This document shows positions 1 through 13,388 of a DNA stretch of 64,000 nucleotides, piece by piece. How positions within the stretch are numbered: position 1 is the stretch's first letter; every line of letters begins with the position of its first letter. The position numbers and the translations under genes are program-made. The stretch is taken from NCBI GenBank assembly GCA_963402885.1, contig OY727101.1, forward strand, positions 20,684,417-20,748,416, given 5' to 3'. Under the pieces are notes generated by a model, which ran no database searches, was not told where the DNA came from, and was given only the letters and a program-made list of their open reading frames with translations. This stretch comes from Antedon bifida (taxonomy: Eukaryota > Echinodermata > Crinoidea > Comatulida > Antedonidae).

Positions 1-517
1 CTTGATGATTATAATTTATTATGAAAGCTGATGAAATGTAGATATTAATTCATATAAAAATTAAGCCTATCGGATGTTGTGACGTTAACATATGGCCAGT
101 TGAAGTGAAAAAGTAGTTTTTTCATATTTTTCGTCAAAGTTATACACAATTCAAAGTGCGCGCACAGCGCTTCTACGTGCCAAATTTTTTTCCAAATCTT
201 ATATTTTTTTGCTCAATTAATTATCTTTCGAAATTGTCATCTTAAAGTTTAGTTTGATAACGTCATCATGCCAAAAAATTAGAACATGTGTGTCCCGTAA
301 TTTCACCTATGCTACACTGTATATAGATATACAGTATATACTGTACATATTGTATATGGCATATAGGCACAACTCAGCACTATAAGCATATAATAGGATG
401 GCATACATCAACATTTTCCGATCGGTTAACGTACGTGCATGTTTAAAAAAAATTAATTTCAGTAAAATGATAAAAATGATCACCTATAATTCGTCAAAGT
501 GACGAATTAAATTCTAG
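1..517 (+). mobile_element. 3' part of array unit (cut by window edge)
   Basis: Contains the last third of a unit: the block with GCCTATCGGATGTTGTGACG, the TA-rich palindrome TACAGTATATACTGTA at 330-345, the inverted-terminus copy AAAATGATCACC, the 3' hairpin and CTAG at 514-517. The 5' part lies outside the window. Confidence 0.75.
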
Positions 518-590
518 TTAGGTGATCATTTAGAATAAAATGATCACCTATTGTTATTGTACAAAATCTTTATTGTTGTTTTTGTTATTA
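518..590 (+). mobile_element. Orphan 5' terminus (stub) of a split array unit
   Basis: A complete A-type 5' end (hairpin AGGTGATCATTT/AAATGATCACCT, then the TTGTTATTGTA leader) stops in its T-rich tract, where a second complete 5' end begins at 591. Its body most likely resumes at 2194, after the inserted unit 591-2193. Confidence 0.65.
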
Positions 591-2193
591 TTAGGTGATC
601 ATTTAGAATAAAATGATCACCTATTGTTATTGTACAAAATCTTTATTATTGTTTTCCTTGTTGTTTTTATTCTTCTTTCTGTACACTTTTTGTGTAACAA
701 TTATCTCAAAAAGTTGAATTGCAATGATCACAAAAATTACACAATGTCTTTCAAATACTTTAACTTAGACATAATAAGCTTTTCAGCGTGATCACTCATC
801 CCTGACGTCATTTATACGCCATTTTGTGAAATCACATTATCAATCATATCTCCATAATTCATTATCACATATTAATGAAATTCACTACACGTAAATTTCA
901 GGTAAAGGTAAAAATATTAGCAAATAAAAACTCGTGCGTTTCAAGGTCATGCGCGTGAAATCGCGCGTTAAAATTTTAAAAAGCTCAAAATTAAGTTTTG
1001 ATCAATTTAGAGCATGAATTAGGCCATTTGCGTGTTTCAAAAAATTACTGCGCAAAAATGCGTTTTTGCGCACGCGAATCTTAGAAAGCGTAAAAAATAA
1101 AATTTGATGAATAAATCATATTCTACTCACAATCCTTAGTACATTTACCGATTTTGAGTCCATTCAGACTTAAAATGACGCTATACGAGCATGTTAAAAA
1201 TGACAAAATGCGCACATTAATTTCACAAAAGTTCTGAAAATGGTGAAAAATAAGGCCTTTTTAAAATGAAAATAACTCTTCAGAATGCAAGATGACCCCC
1301 ATTTTTTTTAACTTATTCAGGAAGCTATTGAGTTGTAGATATGAATTCATGTACACATTTGATGTACAAAATGTTGTGACGTCATCAAATGGCCACTTGA
1401 ATTTAAAAATTAGGATTTTTTATCTTTTTGTGTAGATTATCACATTCAACAGAGCGTATCTCGGTTATTTGTGCTCGAATTTTGCACAAATTTCAATATG
1501 TGCTTGCTTAATTATTTATCTTTCCATGAGTGGTCAGCGTTTTCATTTTAATGACGTCATCACGCGTAAAACCTTGAATAACCTAGGTCGTGTAATTTCA
1601 CCTACACCATACATTTGAATATCTTACAGCTCTTCAGAATTAAATGTGACCTTGAAAATTATAAATTATTATGAAAGCTGATGAAATGTAGATATGAATT
1701 CATATAAAAAATAAGCCTATCGGATGTTGCGAAGTTATCATATGGCCAGTTGAAGTTAAAAAGTAGTTTTTAAATTTCTTTAGTCAAAGTTATACAAATT
1801 TCAAAGAGCGCGCATTGCGCTTCTACGTGCCAAATTCTCTTCCAATTCTTATATTTATTTGCTCAATTCATTATCTTTCGAAATTGTCAACTTCAAGTTT
1901 ATTTTGATAATTCCATCATATCAAAAAATTTGAACATTGTGTGGTTCCCGTAATTTCACCTATGTTACACTGTATATAGATATACTGTACACTGTACTGT
2001 ATAGAGTATATATTCTATGACACATACTAGGTACAACTCAGCACTATAAGCATATGCATCATGTCGTAGGATGGCGTACATCAACTTTTTACGATCATAT
2101 GTTAACGTACATGCATGTTTAAAAAATGTTAATTTCATTAAAATGATAAAAATGATCACCTATAATTCGTCAAAGTGACGAATTAAATTCTAG
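591..2193 (+). mobile_element. Array unit, complete, A-type 5' end, inserted in another unit
   Basis: 1603 bp from the 5' hairpin to CTAG at 2190-2193. It is bounded on the left by an orphan 5' stub and on the right by a body lacking a 5' end, as expected for one element inserted into the T-tract of another. It contains two diverged ~350-bp submodules, each with a TGACGTCATC-like core (the second decayed) and a CGTAATTTCACC-like motif. Confidence 0.75.
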
Positions 2194-3716
2194 TTATTCT
2201 TCTTTCTGTACACTTTTTGTGTAACAAATATCTCAAAAAGTTGAATGGCAATGATCACAAAAATTTTACAATGTCTTTCAAATACTTTAACTTAACCATA
2301 GTAAGCTTTTCAGCGTGATCACTCAACCGTGACGTCATTAATACGCGATTTTGTGAAATCACACTATCAATCATATCTCCATAACTCTTTATCACATATT
2401 AATGAAATTCACTCTACGTAAACTTCAGGTCAAGGTAAAAAATATTGGCAAATAAAAACTCGCGCGTTTCAAGGTCATGGCCATGAAATTGCGCGTTAAA
2501 ATTTTAAAAAGCTCTAAATTAAGTTTTGATCAATTTAGAGCATGAAATAGGCCATTTGCGTGTTTAAAGAAATTATTGCGCAAAAACACATTTTTGCGCA
2601 CGCGATTTTTAAAAAGCGTAAAAAATAAAATTTGATGTATACATCACATTCTACTCACAATCTTTAGTACATTCTCCGACTTTGAGTCCATTCCCACATA
2701 AAATAACGCTATACGAGCACGTTAAAATTGACAAAATGCGCACATTAATTGTACAAAAGTGCTAAAAATGGTAAAAATTAGGGCCTTTTCAAAATGAATA
2801 TAACTCTTAAGAATGAAAGATGACCCCCAATTTTTTTAACTTAATATAGAAGCCAATAAGTTGTAGATATAAATGTATATACACATTAGACGTACAAAAT
2901 GGTATGACGTCATCAAATGGCCACTTGAATTTAAGAATTAGTAATTTTTATCTTTTTGTGTGGGTTATCACATTCAACAGAGCGCATCTCCGTTATTTGA
3001 GCCAGATTTTCGCACAAATTTTAGTATGTGCTTGCTTAATTAATTATCTTTCTCATGAGTTGTCAACATTTTCATTTTGATGACGCCATCACGCGTAAAA
3101 ACTTGAATAACCTAGGTCGTGTAATTTCAGCTACACCATACATTTGAATATCTTATAACTCTTCAGAATTAAAGGTGACCTTGAAAATTATAACTTATTA
3201 TGAAAGCTGATGAAATGTAGATATCAATTCATATAAAAATTAAGCCTATCGGATGTTGTGATGTTATCATATGGCCAGTTGAAGTTAAAAAGTAGTTTTT
3301 AAATTTCTTTAGTCAAAGTTTTACAAATTTCAAAGACCGCGCATTGCGCTTCTACGTGTCAAATTTTCTTCCAATCCTTATATTTATTTGCTCAATTCAT
3401 TATCTTTCGAAATTGTCATCTTCGAGTTTATTTTGAAAATTCCATCATACCAAAAAATTAGAACATGATGTGGGTCCCGTAATTTCACCTATGCTACACT
3501 GTATATAGATATACAGTATATACTGTACATATTGTATATGACACATAATAGGTACAACTCGGCACTATAAGTGTATATGCATCATGTCATAGGATGGCGT
3601 ACATCAATTTTTAACGATCGTATGTTAACGTACATGCATGTTTAAAAAATGTTAATTTCATTAAAATGATAAAAATGATCACCTATAATTCGTCAAAGTG
3701 ACGAATTAAATTCTAG
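2194..3716 (+). mobile_element. Array unit body lacking its own 5' hairpin
   Basis: Begins directly in the T-rich leader (TTATTCTTCTTTCTGTACAC) right after CTAG of the previous copy and runs 1523 bp to CTAG at 3713-3716. Probably the continuation of the stub at 518-590. Confidence 0.72.
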
Positions 3717-5286
3717 TTAGGTGATCATTTAGAATGCTAAATGATCACCTATTGTTATTGTATGAAATCTTTATTTTTTTTCTTTTTATTGTTTCTGTAC
3801 ACTATTTTGTGTAACAATTATCTCAAAAAGTTTAATGTCAATGATTACCAAAATTTCAGAATATCTTTCAAATAATATAACTTAATCCTAATAAGCTTTC
3901 CAGCATGATCACTCATCCGTGACGACATTTATACGCCATTTTGCGAAATCACATTATCAATCATATCTCCATAATTCATTATCACATATTAATGAAATTC
4001 ACTACACGTAAACTTCAGGTCAAGGGTAAAAATATTAGCAAATAAAAACGCACGCGCACGTAGGTTCATGCGCGTGATATCGCGCGTTAAAAATTTAAAA
4101 CGCTCAAAATTAAGTTTTGATCAATTTAGAGCATGAATTAGGCCATTTGCGTGTTTCAAAAAATTACTGCGCAAAAATGCGTTTTTGCGCGCGCGATACT
4201 TAAAAAGCGTAAAAAATATGATTTTTTTTTACAAATCTCATTCTAATCACCATCCTTAGTACATTCACCAAATTTGAGTCAGTTCCGACTTAAAATAACG
4301 CTATACGAGCACGTTAAAAATGACAAAATGCGCATATTAATTTTACAAAAGTTCTGAAAATGGTGAAAAATAGGTCTTTTTTAAAATGAAAATAATTCTT
4401 CAGAATGCAAGATGACCCCCGATTTTTTTAACTTATTCTGGAAGCCATTGAGTTGTAGATATGAATTCATGTACACACTTTACGTACAAAATGTTTTGAC
4501 GTCATCAAATGGCCACTTGAATTTAAAAATTAGGATTTGTTATCTTTTTGTGTAGATTATCACATTCAACAGAGCGCATCTTGGTTATGTGTGCTCGAAT
4601 TTCGCACAACTTTCAGTATGTGCTTGCTTAATTAATTATCTTTATCATGAGTTGACACTATCTTCATTTTAATGACGTCATCACGCGTAAAAACTTGAAT
4701 AACGTAGGCCGTGTAATTTCACCTTCGCAGTAAATTTGAATATCTTACAGCTCTTCAGAATTGAAGGTTACCTTGATGATTATAATTTATTATGAAAGCT
4801 GATGAAATGTAGATATTAATTCATATAAAAATTAAGCCTATCGGATGTTGTGACGTTAACATATGGCCAGTTGAATTGAAAAAGTAGTTTTTTCAAATTT
4901 TTCGTCAAAGTTATACACAATTCAAAGAGCGCGCACAGCGCTTCTACGTGCCAAATTTTTTTCAAAATCTTATATTTTTTTGCTCAATTAATTATCTTTC
5001 GAAATTGTCATCTTAAAGTTTAGTTTGATAACGTCATCATGCCAAAAAATTAGAACATGTGTGTCCCGTAATTTCACCTATGCTACACTGTATATAGATA
5101 TACAGTATATACTGTACATATGGCATATAGGCACAACTCAGCACTATAAGCGTATATAATAGGATGGCATACATCAACATTTTCCGATCGTATGTTAACG
5201 TACGTGCATGTTTAAAAAAAATTAATTTCAGTAAAATGATAAAAATGATCACCTATAATTCGTCAAAGTGACGAATTAAATTCTAG
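3717..5286 (+). mobile_element. Array unit, A-type 5' end variant (GCT loop)
   Basis: 1570 bp. The 5' hairpin loop reads AGAATGCT rather than AGAATAA, a variant shared only with the copy at 18004. The bodies of these two are nearly identical although they lie 14 kb apart, pointing to recent copying inside the array. CTAG is at 5283-5286. Confidence 0.75.
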
Positions 5287-6994
5287 TGTAAAATTGTTTT
5301 TATACAAAACAATTTTACTTCCCAATTTCTTTCTGTACAGATTTTGTGTAACAAATATCTCAAAAAGTTTAATGCCAATGATTACCAAAATTTCACAATG
5401 TCTTTCAAATACTTTAACTTAGTCCTAATAAGCTTTCCAGTGTGATCACTCATCCGTGACGTCATTTATACGCCATTTTGTGAAATCACATTATCAATCA
5501 TATCTCCATAATTAATCATCACATAATAATGAAATTCACTACACGTAAACTTCAGGTCAAGTGTAAAAATATTAGCAAATAAAAACGCACGAACACGTAG
5601 GGTCATGCGCGTGAAATCGCGCATTTAAAATTTAAAAAGCTCAAAATTAAGTTTTGATCAATTTAGAGCATGAATTAGGCCATTTGCGTGTTTTAAAAAA
5701 TTACTGCACAAAAACACGTTTTTGCGCGTGCGTAGAAAAAAAGCGTAAAAAATACCAATTTTTTGTACAAATTGCATTCTACTCATCTTCCTTAGAACAT
5801 TCACCAAATTTGAGTCCATTTCGACTTAAAATAGTGCTATACGAGCAGGTTAAAAATGACAAAATGTGCACATTAATTGTACAAAAGTGCTAAAAATGGT
5901 AAAAAATAAGGCCTTTTTAAAATGAATATAACTCTTCAGAATGGCAGGTGACCCCCAATTTTTTTAACTTATTATGGAAGCCAATGAGTTGTAGATATAA
6001 GTGTATATACACATTAGACATACAAAATGATACAACGTCATCATTTGGCCACATGAATTTTAACAATATGGTTTTTACCTCTTTTGTCATAGACCACCAT
6101 ATTCAACAGAGCGCAACTTGCTTATCTGTGAACGATTTTCTTTTAATTTTTAATATGTTCTGTAGATATGAATTCATGTACACATTTGACGTACAAAATG
6201 TTGTGACGTCATCAAATGGCTATTTGAATTTAAAATTAAGTTTTTTTTCTCTTTTGTCATATTTTATCACATTCAATAGAACGCATCTGTAATAATTTGT
6301 GCCTGATTTTCGCTCAAATTTTAGTATGTGATTGCTCAATTAATTGACTTTCTCATGACCTGCCACTATTTTTATTTTGATGACGTCATCACGCGTAAAA
6401 ACTTGAATAACGTAGGTTGTGTAATTTCACCTTCGCCGTAAATTTGAATATCTTACAGCTCTTCAGAATTAAAGGTTACCTTGATAATTATAATTTATTA
6501 TGAAAGCTGATGAAATGTAGATATGAATTCATATAAAAAATAAGCCTATCGGATGTTGTGACGTTAACATATGGCCAGTTGAAGTTAAAAAGTAGTTTTT
6601 TCATCTTTTTCGTCAAAGTTATACAAATTTCAAAGAGCGCGCACAGCGCTTCTACGTGCCAAATTCTCTTCCAATTCTTATATTTATTTGCTCAATTCAT
6701 TATCTTTCGAAATTGTCATCTTCGAGTTTATTTTGATAATTCCATCATACCAAAAAATTAGAACATGATGTGTGTCCCGTAATTTCACCTATGCTACACT
6801 GTATATAGATACATTATATACAGTACATATTGTATATGGCATATAATAGGCACAACTCAGCACTAAAGCATATAATAGGATGGCATACATCAACATTTTC
6901 TGATCGTATGTTAACGTACGTGCAAAAAAATGATTTCGGTAAAATGATAAAAATGATCACCTATAATTCGTCAAAGTGACGAATTAAATTCTAG
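5287..6994 (+). mobile_element. Array unit with a different 5' terminus and extra submodule
   Basis: 1708 bp, the longest copy. The 5' end is an unrelated hairpin, TAAAATTGTTTT/AAAACAATTTTA, yet the 3' end is the standard one with AAAATGATCACC and CTAG (6991-6994), so the 5' end no longer matches the inverted copy near the 3' end. An additional partial submodule near 6000-6240 duplicates the segment around ATGAATTCATGTACACATTTG. Confidence 0.72.
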
Positions 6995-8590
6995 TTAGGT
7001 GATCATTTAGAATAAAATGATCACCTATTGTTATTGTATAAAATCTTTATTATTTTTTTCTTTCTTTTTATTGTTTCTGTACACTATTTTGTGTAACAAT
7101 TATCTCAAAAAGTTTAATGTCAATGATTACAAAAATTTCAGAATATCTTTCAAATAATATAACTTAATCCTAATAAGCTTTCCAGCGTGATCACTCATCC
7201 GTGACGACATTTATACGCCATTTTGCGAAATCACATTATCAATCATATCTCCATAATTCATTATCACATATTAATGAAATTCACTACACGTAAACTTCAG
7301 ATCAAGGGTAAAAATATTAGCAAATAAAAACGCGCGCGCACGTAGGTTCATGCGCGTGAAATCGCGCGTTAAAAATTTAAAAAGCTCAAAATTAAGTTTT
7401 GATCAATTTAGAGCATGAATTAGGCCATTTGCGTGTTTAAAAAAATTACTGCGCAAAAATGCGTTTTTGCGCGCGCGATACTTACAAAGCGTAAAAAATG
7501 CAATTTTTTTATACAAATCGCATTCTACTCACCAGCCTTAGTACATTCACCAAATTTGAGTCAGTTCCAACTTAAAATAACGCTATACGAGCAGGTTAAA
7601 AATGACAAAATGCGCAAATTAATTGCATCAAAGTGCTGAAAATGGTGAAAAATAAGGCCTTTTTAAAATGAATATAAATCTTCAGAATGGCAGGTGACCC
7701 CTAATTTTTTTAACTTATTCGGGAAGCCATTGGGTTGTAGATACATATTCATGTACACATTAGACGTACAAAATGGAATGACGTCATCAAATGGCCACTT
7801 GCATTTAAAAATTAGTAATTTTTATCTTTTTGTGTGGGTTATCACATTCAATAGAGCGCATCTCCGTTATTTGAGCCCGATTTTCGCAAAAATTTTAGAA
7901 TGTGCTTGCTCAATTGATTATCTTTCTCATGGGTTGTAAACATTTTTATTTTGATGACGTCATCACGCGTAAAAACTTGAATAACCTAGGTCGTGTAATT
8001 TTAGCTACACCATACATTTGAATTTCTAATAGCTCTTCAGAATTAAAGGTGACCTTGAAGATTATAACTTATTATGAAAGCTGTTGAAATGTAGATATGA
8101 ATTCATATAAAAATTAAGTCTATCGGATGTTGTGATGTTATCATATGGCCAGTTGAAGTTAAAACGTAGTTTTTAGATTTCTTTAGTCGAAGTTATACAA
8201 ATTTCAATGAGCGCGCATTGCGCTTCTACGTATCAAATTCTCTTCCAATCCTTATATTTATTTGCTCAATTCATTATCTTTCGAAATTGTCATCTTCAAG
8301 TTTATTTTGATAATTCCATCATACCAACAAATTTGAACATGATGTGGGTCCCGTAATTTTACCTATGCTACACTGTATATAGATATACAGTATATACTGT
8401 GTATATTGTATATGACACATAATAGGTACAACTCAGCACTATAAGTGTATATGCATCATGTCATAGGATGGCGTACATCAGCTGTTTACGATCGTATGTT
8501 AACGTACGTGCATGTTTAAAAAATGTTAATTTCATTAAAATGATAAAAATGATCACCTATAATTCGTCAAAGTGACGAATTAAATTCTAG
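6995..8590 (+). mobile_element. Array unit, complete, A-type 5' end
   Basis: 1596 bp from GGTGATCATTT hairpin to CTAG at 8587-8590. Its body belongs to the same subfamily as the copies at 16483 and 19563 (shared GGCAGGTGACCCCTAATTT block and CATATTCATGTACACATTAG). Confidence 0.75.
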
Positions 8591-8664
8591 TTAGGTGATC
8601 ATTTAGAATAAAATGATCACCTATTGTTATTGTATAAAATCTTTATTATTATTTTTTTTTTTAT
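8591..8664 (+). mobile_element. 5' stub of an array unit split by two foreign elements
   Basis: A-type 5' end ending in a run of T. It is followed by two GGTTTTCCGC-family elements, after which an array body resumes at 11868 in the equivalent T-tract. A clear nested-insertion arrangement. Confidence 0.7.
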
Positions 8665-10257
8665 TGGTTTTCCGCAACGAAGTTGCAGGAAAACCTCTTG
8701 TGATTGTACGAAATCATCATCATCATCTTTTTTTTCATCTTCTTTCTTTCTGTATGATTTTTGTGTAACGCTTTTCTCTAAAACTTGCAAACATAACATT
8801 TTTTTAACTATGTTGACATTTTGACATTTATGTAACGTCGTCAAGCGAAGCTTTTCATGATGCTTACAATTGCGCAACGTGACGTACGCGCGATTTAACG
8901 ATTTTCTCGTATTTAACATAGCTCGACAACCAAATTACATTTCAACTTGAAACTTTGCAAAAGTTGAATTTATATTATGCGCTAACTTTCTGTGGAAAAA
9001 AAATTGCGTGTTTCAAACAAAGTTACGCGCGCACGCGCATTTAAAATTTCAAAATGCGCAAAATTAATTTATAATCAACTTTCTACGCGTTTCATGTCGT
9101 TTTAAGCATGTCAAAAATTCCCACGCGTGCGCACATTTTACGTGTGCGGTGCGCACGTAGCATTGAAAACGTATTTTTTTCGCGTGATTTATGTTTTTCC
9201 AGCCTTTTCTAGTAATTTTACCAAATTTTAAACAATTTCGACTTAAAGATACGTCATACGAGCACGTCGAATTGGACAATATGCGCGCGTTTTTTATGAA
9301 AAGGTTAAAAAATTCGTTTAAAATATGCCTTTTTTTAAACAGTCGTAATTTCTAAACTAAACGGTCAACTTTTTGTGGATGGCATATTCTGGAAGTAGAT
9401 GAGTTGTAGATATCGTATCAGGTATTAATATGGCTAACCGGACATTGTGACGTCATCGTATGGCCACGCGAATATAAAATTTAGGATTTTTGTATCTTTC
9501 GTCATAGCTTACCACATTGAATAGAGCGCATCTCCACTTATCCGTTTTCCATTTTCACCCCGATTTTGATATTGTCTAGGTCAATCAACTATCTTTCGCA
9601 GGAGTTAAAAATATTTTAATTTTTTTGACGTCATCATGCCTAAAAATTTAAATCACGTGTGGCATTAATTTCATCTTTACAGTAAATTTTAATCTGTTAT
9701 AGGTCGTAAGAATAAAATGTGATAATCACGATTAAAACTTTTTCTGGAAGCTATTGGATTGTAGATACGAAACTATGTAAAAATGTTGCCAATCGGATGT
9801 TGTGACGTCATCATATGGCCAGTTAAATAAAAAAGGTCGTATTTTCATCTTTTGCGTCATAATTCATTACATTTAAAAGAGCGCGCATCAATATTTCACG
9901 TATTCAAATTTCTTCTACACGCTAATACGTTGTTGCTGAGATAATTTCCTTTCGGAAATGCTACCTTCGCGTTTCATTTTAAAACCGTCAACATGTTAAA
10001 AATTGCAATAAATATCGGGTCCCGTAATTTCACCTATTCTACACTGTATGTGATATGGATACAGATTACACTGTGTATACTATATATGAATTTAAATAAT
10101 AAAATTCAGCAATAACAACATATCATATTCTTCAGTTCAGGTCATAATGCCAACGTGAACACTTCCTTTTGTCCTCAACCTATCCCCTTAATGTTAATGT
10201 TGCACCACTTGCGCGGCGGAAAACCAAACTCGTCAAAGTGACGAGTTACATGTCTAG
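8665..10257 (+). mobile_element. Helitron2-like element, GGTTTTCCGC family, copy 1
   Basis: Starts TTGGTTTTCCGCAACGAAG, foldback with TTGCAGGAAAACC. The inverse, GCGGAAAACC, lies just before a 3' hairpin AACTCGTCA-AAG-TGACGAGTT and ends CTAG at 10254-10257. Its 3' hairpin differs from that of the main array by a few bases, and internal blocks (TGTGACGTCATCGTATGGCC, CGTAATTTCACC) are recognisably homologous, so it is a sister family. No coding capacity was seen. Confidence 0.72.
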
Positions 10258-11867
10258 TTGGTTTTCCGCAACGAAGTTGCAGGAAAACCTCTTGTGATTG
10301 TACGAAATCATCATCAACTTTTTCTTGATCTTCTTTCTTTCTGTATGATTTTTGTGGAACGCTTTTCTCCAAAACTTGCAAACATAACATTTTGTAACTT
10401 TCTCAACATATCGTCATGCACATGAAGATGTGCTGCGAAGCTTTTCATGACGTTTACAATTGCGCAACGTGACTTACGCGTGATTTAACGATTTCTTCGT
10501 ATTTAACATAGGTCGAAAACCAAATAACATTTCAAATTGAAACTTTCCAAAAGTTTAATTTATATCGTGCGCTAACTTTCTGTTGAAAAAAATTTGCGTG
10601 TTTTACATAAAGTTACGCGCGCACGCGCATTTAAAATTTCAAAATGCGCAAAATTAATTTCTAATCAACTTTCTACGCGTTTCCTGTCGTTTTAAGCATG
10701 TAAAAAATTCCCACGCGTGCGCAAATTTGTACGTGTGCGGTGCGCACGTAGCATTGAAAACGTATTTTTTTCGCGTGATTTATGTTTTTCCAGCCTTTTC
10801 TAGTAATTTTACCAAATTTTAAACAATTTCGACTTAAAGATACGTCATACGAGCACGTCGAATTGGACAATTTGCGCGCGTTTTTTATGAAAAGGTTAAA
10901 AAATTCGTTTAAAATATGCATTTTTTTTAACAATCGTAATTTCTAAACTAGACGGTCAACTTTTTGTGGATGGCATATTCTGGAAGTAGATGAGTTGTAG
11001 ATATCGGATCATGTATTAATATGGCTAACCGGACATTGTGACGTCATCGTATGGCCACGTGAATATAAAATATAGGATTTTTGTATCTTTCGTCATAGCT
11101 CACCACATTGAATAGAGCGCATCTCCACTTATCCGTTTTCCATTTTCACCCCGATTTTGATATTGTCTAGGTCAATCAACTATCTTTCGCAGGAGTTAAA
11201 AATATTTTAATTTTTTTGACGTCATCATGCCTAAAAATTTAAATCACGTGTGGCATTAATTTCATCTTTACAGTAAATTTTAATCTGTTATAGCTCGTAA
11301 GAATAAAATGTGATAATCACGATTAAAACTTTTTCTGAAAGCTATTGGATTGTAGATACGAAATCATGTGAAAATTTTGCCAATCGGATGTTGTGACGTC
11401 ATCATATGGCCAGTTAAATGAAAAAAGTCGTATTTTCATCTTTTGCGTCATAATTCATTACATTTAAAAGAGCGCGCATCAATATTTCACGTATTCAAAT
11501 TTCTTCTAGACGTTAATATGTAGTTGCTGAGATAATTTCCTTCCGAAATTGCTACCTTCGCATTTCATTTTAAAACCGTCAACATGTTAAAATTTGCAAT
11601 AAATAGCGGGTCCCGTAATTTCACCTATTCTACACTGTGTGATATGGATACAGATTATACTATGTATACTATATATGATTCAAAATAATAGAATTCAGCA
11701 ATAACAACATATCATATTCTTCAGTTCAGGTCATAATGCCAACGTGAACACTTCCTTTTGTCCTCAACCTATCCCTTAATGTTAAAAGGTACGTCGTTAC
11801 ACGTTCATGTTGCACCACTTGCGCGGCGGAAAACCAAACTCGTCAAAGTGACGAGTTACATGTCTAG
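10258..11867 (+). mobile_element. Helitron2-like element, GGTTTTCCGC family, copy 2
   Basis: Abuts copy 1 exactly (CTAG then TTGGTTTTCC) and is nearly identical to it over most of its 1610 bp, ending CTAG at 11864-11867. Small differences include an extra segment near 11786-11805 before the 3' end. Direct head-to-tail abutment suggests tandem transposition or duplication in place. Confidence 0.72.
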
Positions 11868-13388
11868 TTATTTTTTTTCTTTTTATTGTTTCTGTACACT
11901 ATTTTGTGTAACAATTATCTAAAAAAGTTTAATGTCAATGATTACAAAAATTTCAGAATATCTTTCAAATAATACAACTTAATCCTAATAAGCTTTCCAG
12001 CGTGATCACTCATCCGTGACGACATTTATACGCCATTTTGCGAAATCACATTATCAATCATATCTCCATAATTCATTATCACATATTAATGAAATTCACT
12101 ACACGTAAACTTCAGATCAAGGGTAAAAATATTAGCAAATAAAAACGCACGCGCACGTAGGTTCATGCGCGTGATATCGCGCGTTAAAAATTTAAAACGC
12201 TCAAAATTAAGTTTTGATCAATTTAGAGCATGAATTAGGCCATTTGCGTGTTTCAAAAAATTACTGCGCAAAAATGCGTTTTTGCGCGCGCGATACTTAA
12301 AAAGCGTAAAAAATATGAATTTTTTTTACAAATCTCATTCTACTCACCATCCTTAGTACATTCACCAAATTTGAGTCAGTTCCGACTTAAAATAACGCTA
12401 TATGAGCACGTTAAAAATGACAAAATGCGCACATTTATTTTACAAAAGTTCTGAAAATGGTGAAAAATAAGTCTTTTTTAAAATGAAAATAATTCTTCAG
12501 AATGCAAGATGACCCCCGATTTTTTTAACTTATTCTGGAAGTCATTAAGTTGTAGATATGAATTCATGTACACATTTTACGTACAAAATGTTTTGACGTC
12601 ATCAAATGGCCACTTGAATTTAAAAATTAGGATTTGTTATCTTTTTGTGTAGATTATCACATTCAACAGAGCGCATCTTGGTTATGTGTGCTCGAATTTC
12701 GCACAACTTTCAGTATGTGCTTGCTTAATTAATTATCTTTATCATGAGTTGACACTATCTTCATTTTAATGACGTCATCACGCGTAAAAACTTGAATAAC
12801 GTAGGCCGTGTAATTTCACCTTCGCAGTAAATTTGAATATCTTACAGCTCTTCAGAATTGAAGGTTACCTTGATGATTATAATTTATTATGAAAGCTGAT
12901 GAAATTTAGATATTAATTCATATAAAAATTAAGCCTATCGGATGTTGTAACGTTAACATATGGCCAGTTGAAGTGAAAAAGTAGTTTTTTCATATTTTTC
13001 GTCAAAGTTATACACAATTCAAAGAGCGCGCACAGCGCTTCTACGTGCCAAATTTTTTTCCAAATCTTATATTTTTTTGCTCAATTAATTATCTTTCGAA
13101 ATTGTCATCTTAAAGTTTAGTTTGATAACGTCATCATGCCAAAAAATTAGAACATGTGTGTCCCGTAATTTCACCTATGCTACACTGTATATAGATATAC
13201 AGTATATACTGTACATATTGTATATGGCATATAGGCACAACTCAGCACTATAAGCATATAATAGGATGGCATACATCAACATTTTCCGATCGTATGTTAA
13301 CGTACGTGCATGTTTAAAAAAAATTAATTTCAGTAAAATGATAAAAATGATCACCTATAATTCGTCAAAGTGACGAATTAAATTCTAG
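11868..13388 (+). mobile_element. Array unit body, resumes after nested insertion
   Basis: Lacks a 5' hairpin and begins in the T-tract leader. Ends CTAG at 13385-13388. Pairs logically with the stub at 8591-8664. Subfamily with ATGTTTTGACGTCATC in the middle submodule. Confidence 0.72.

Noticed and set aside
8617-10933. Minus-strand ORFs of 71-100 aa in the GGTTTTCCGC elements
   Set aside because: Partly shared between the two copies, but no helicase, Rep or other domain, and low-complexity Lys/Asp stretches from T-rich DNA.
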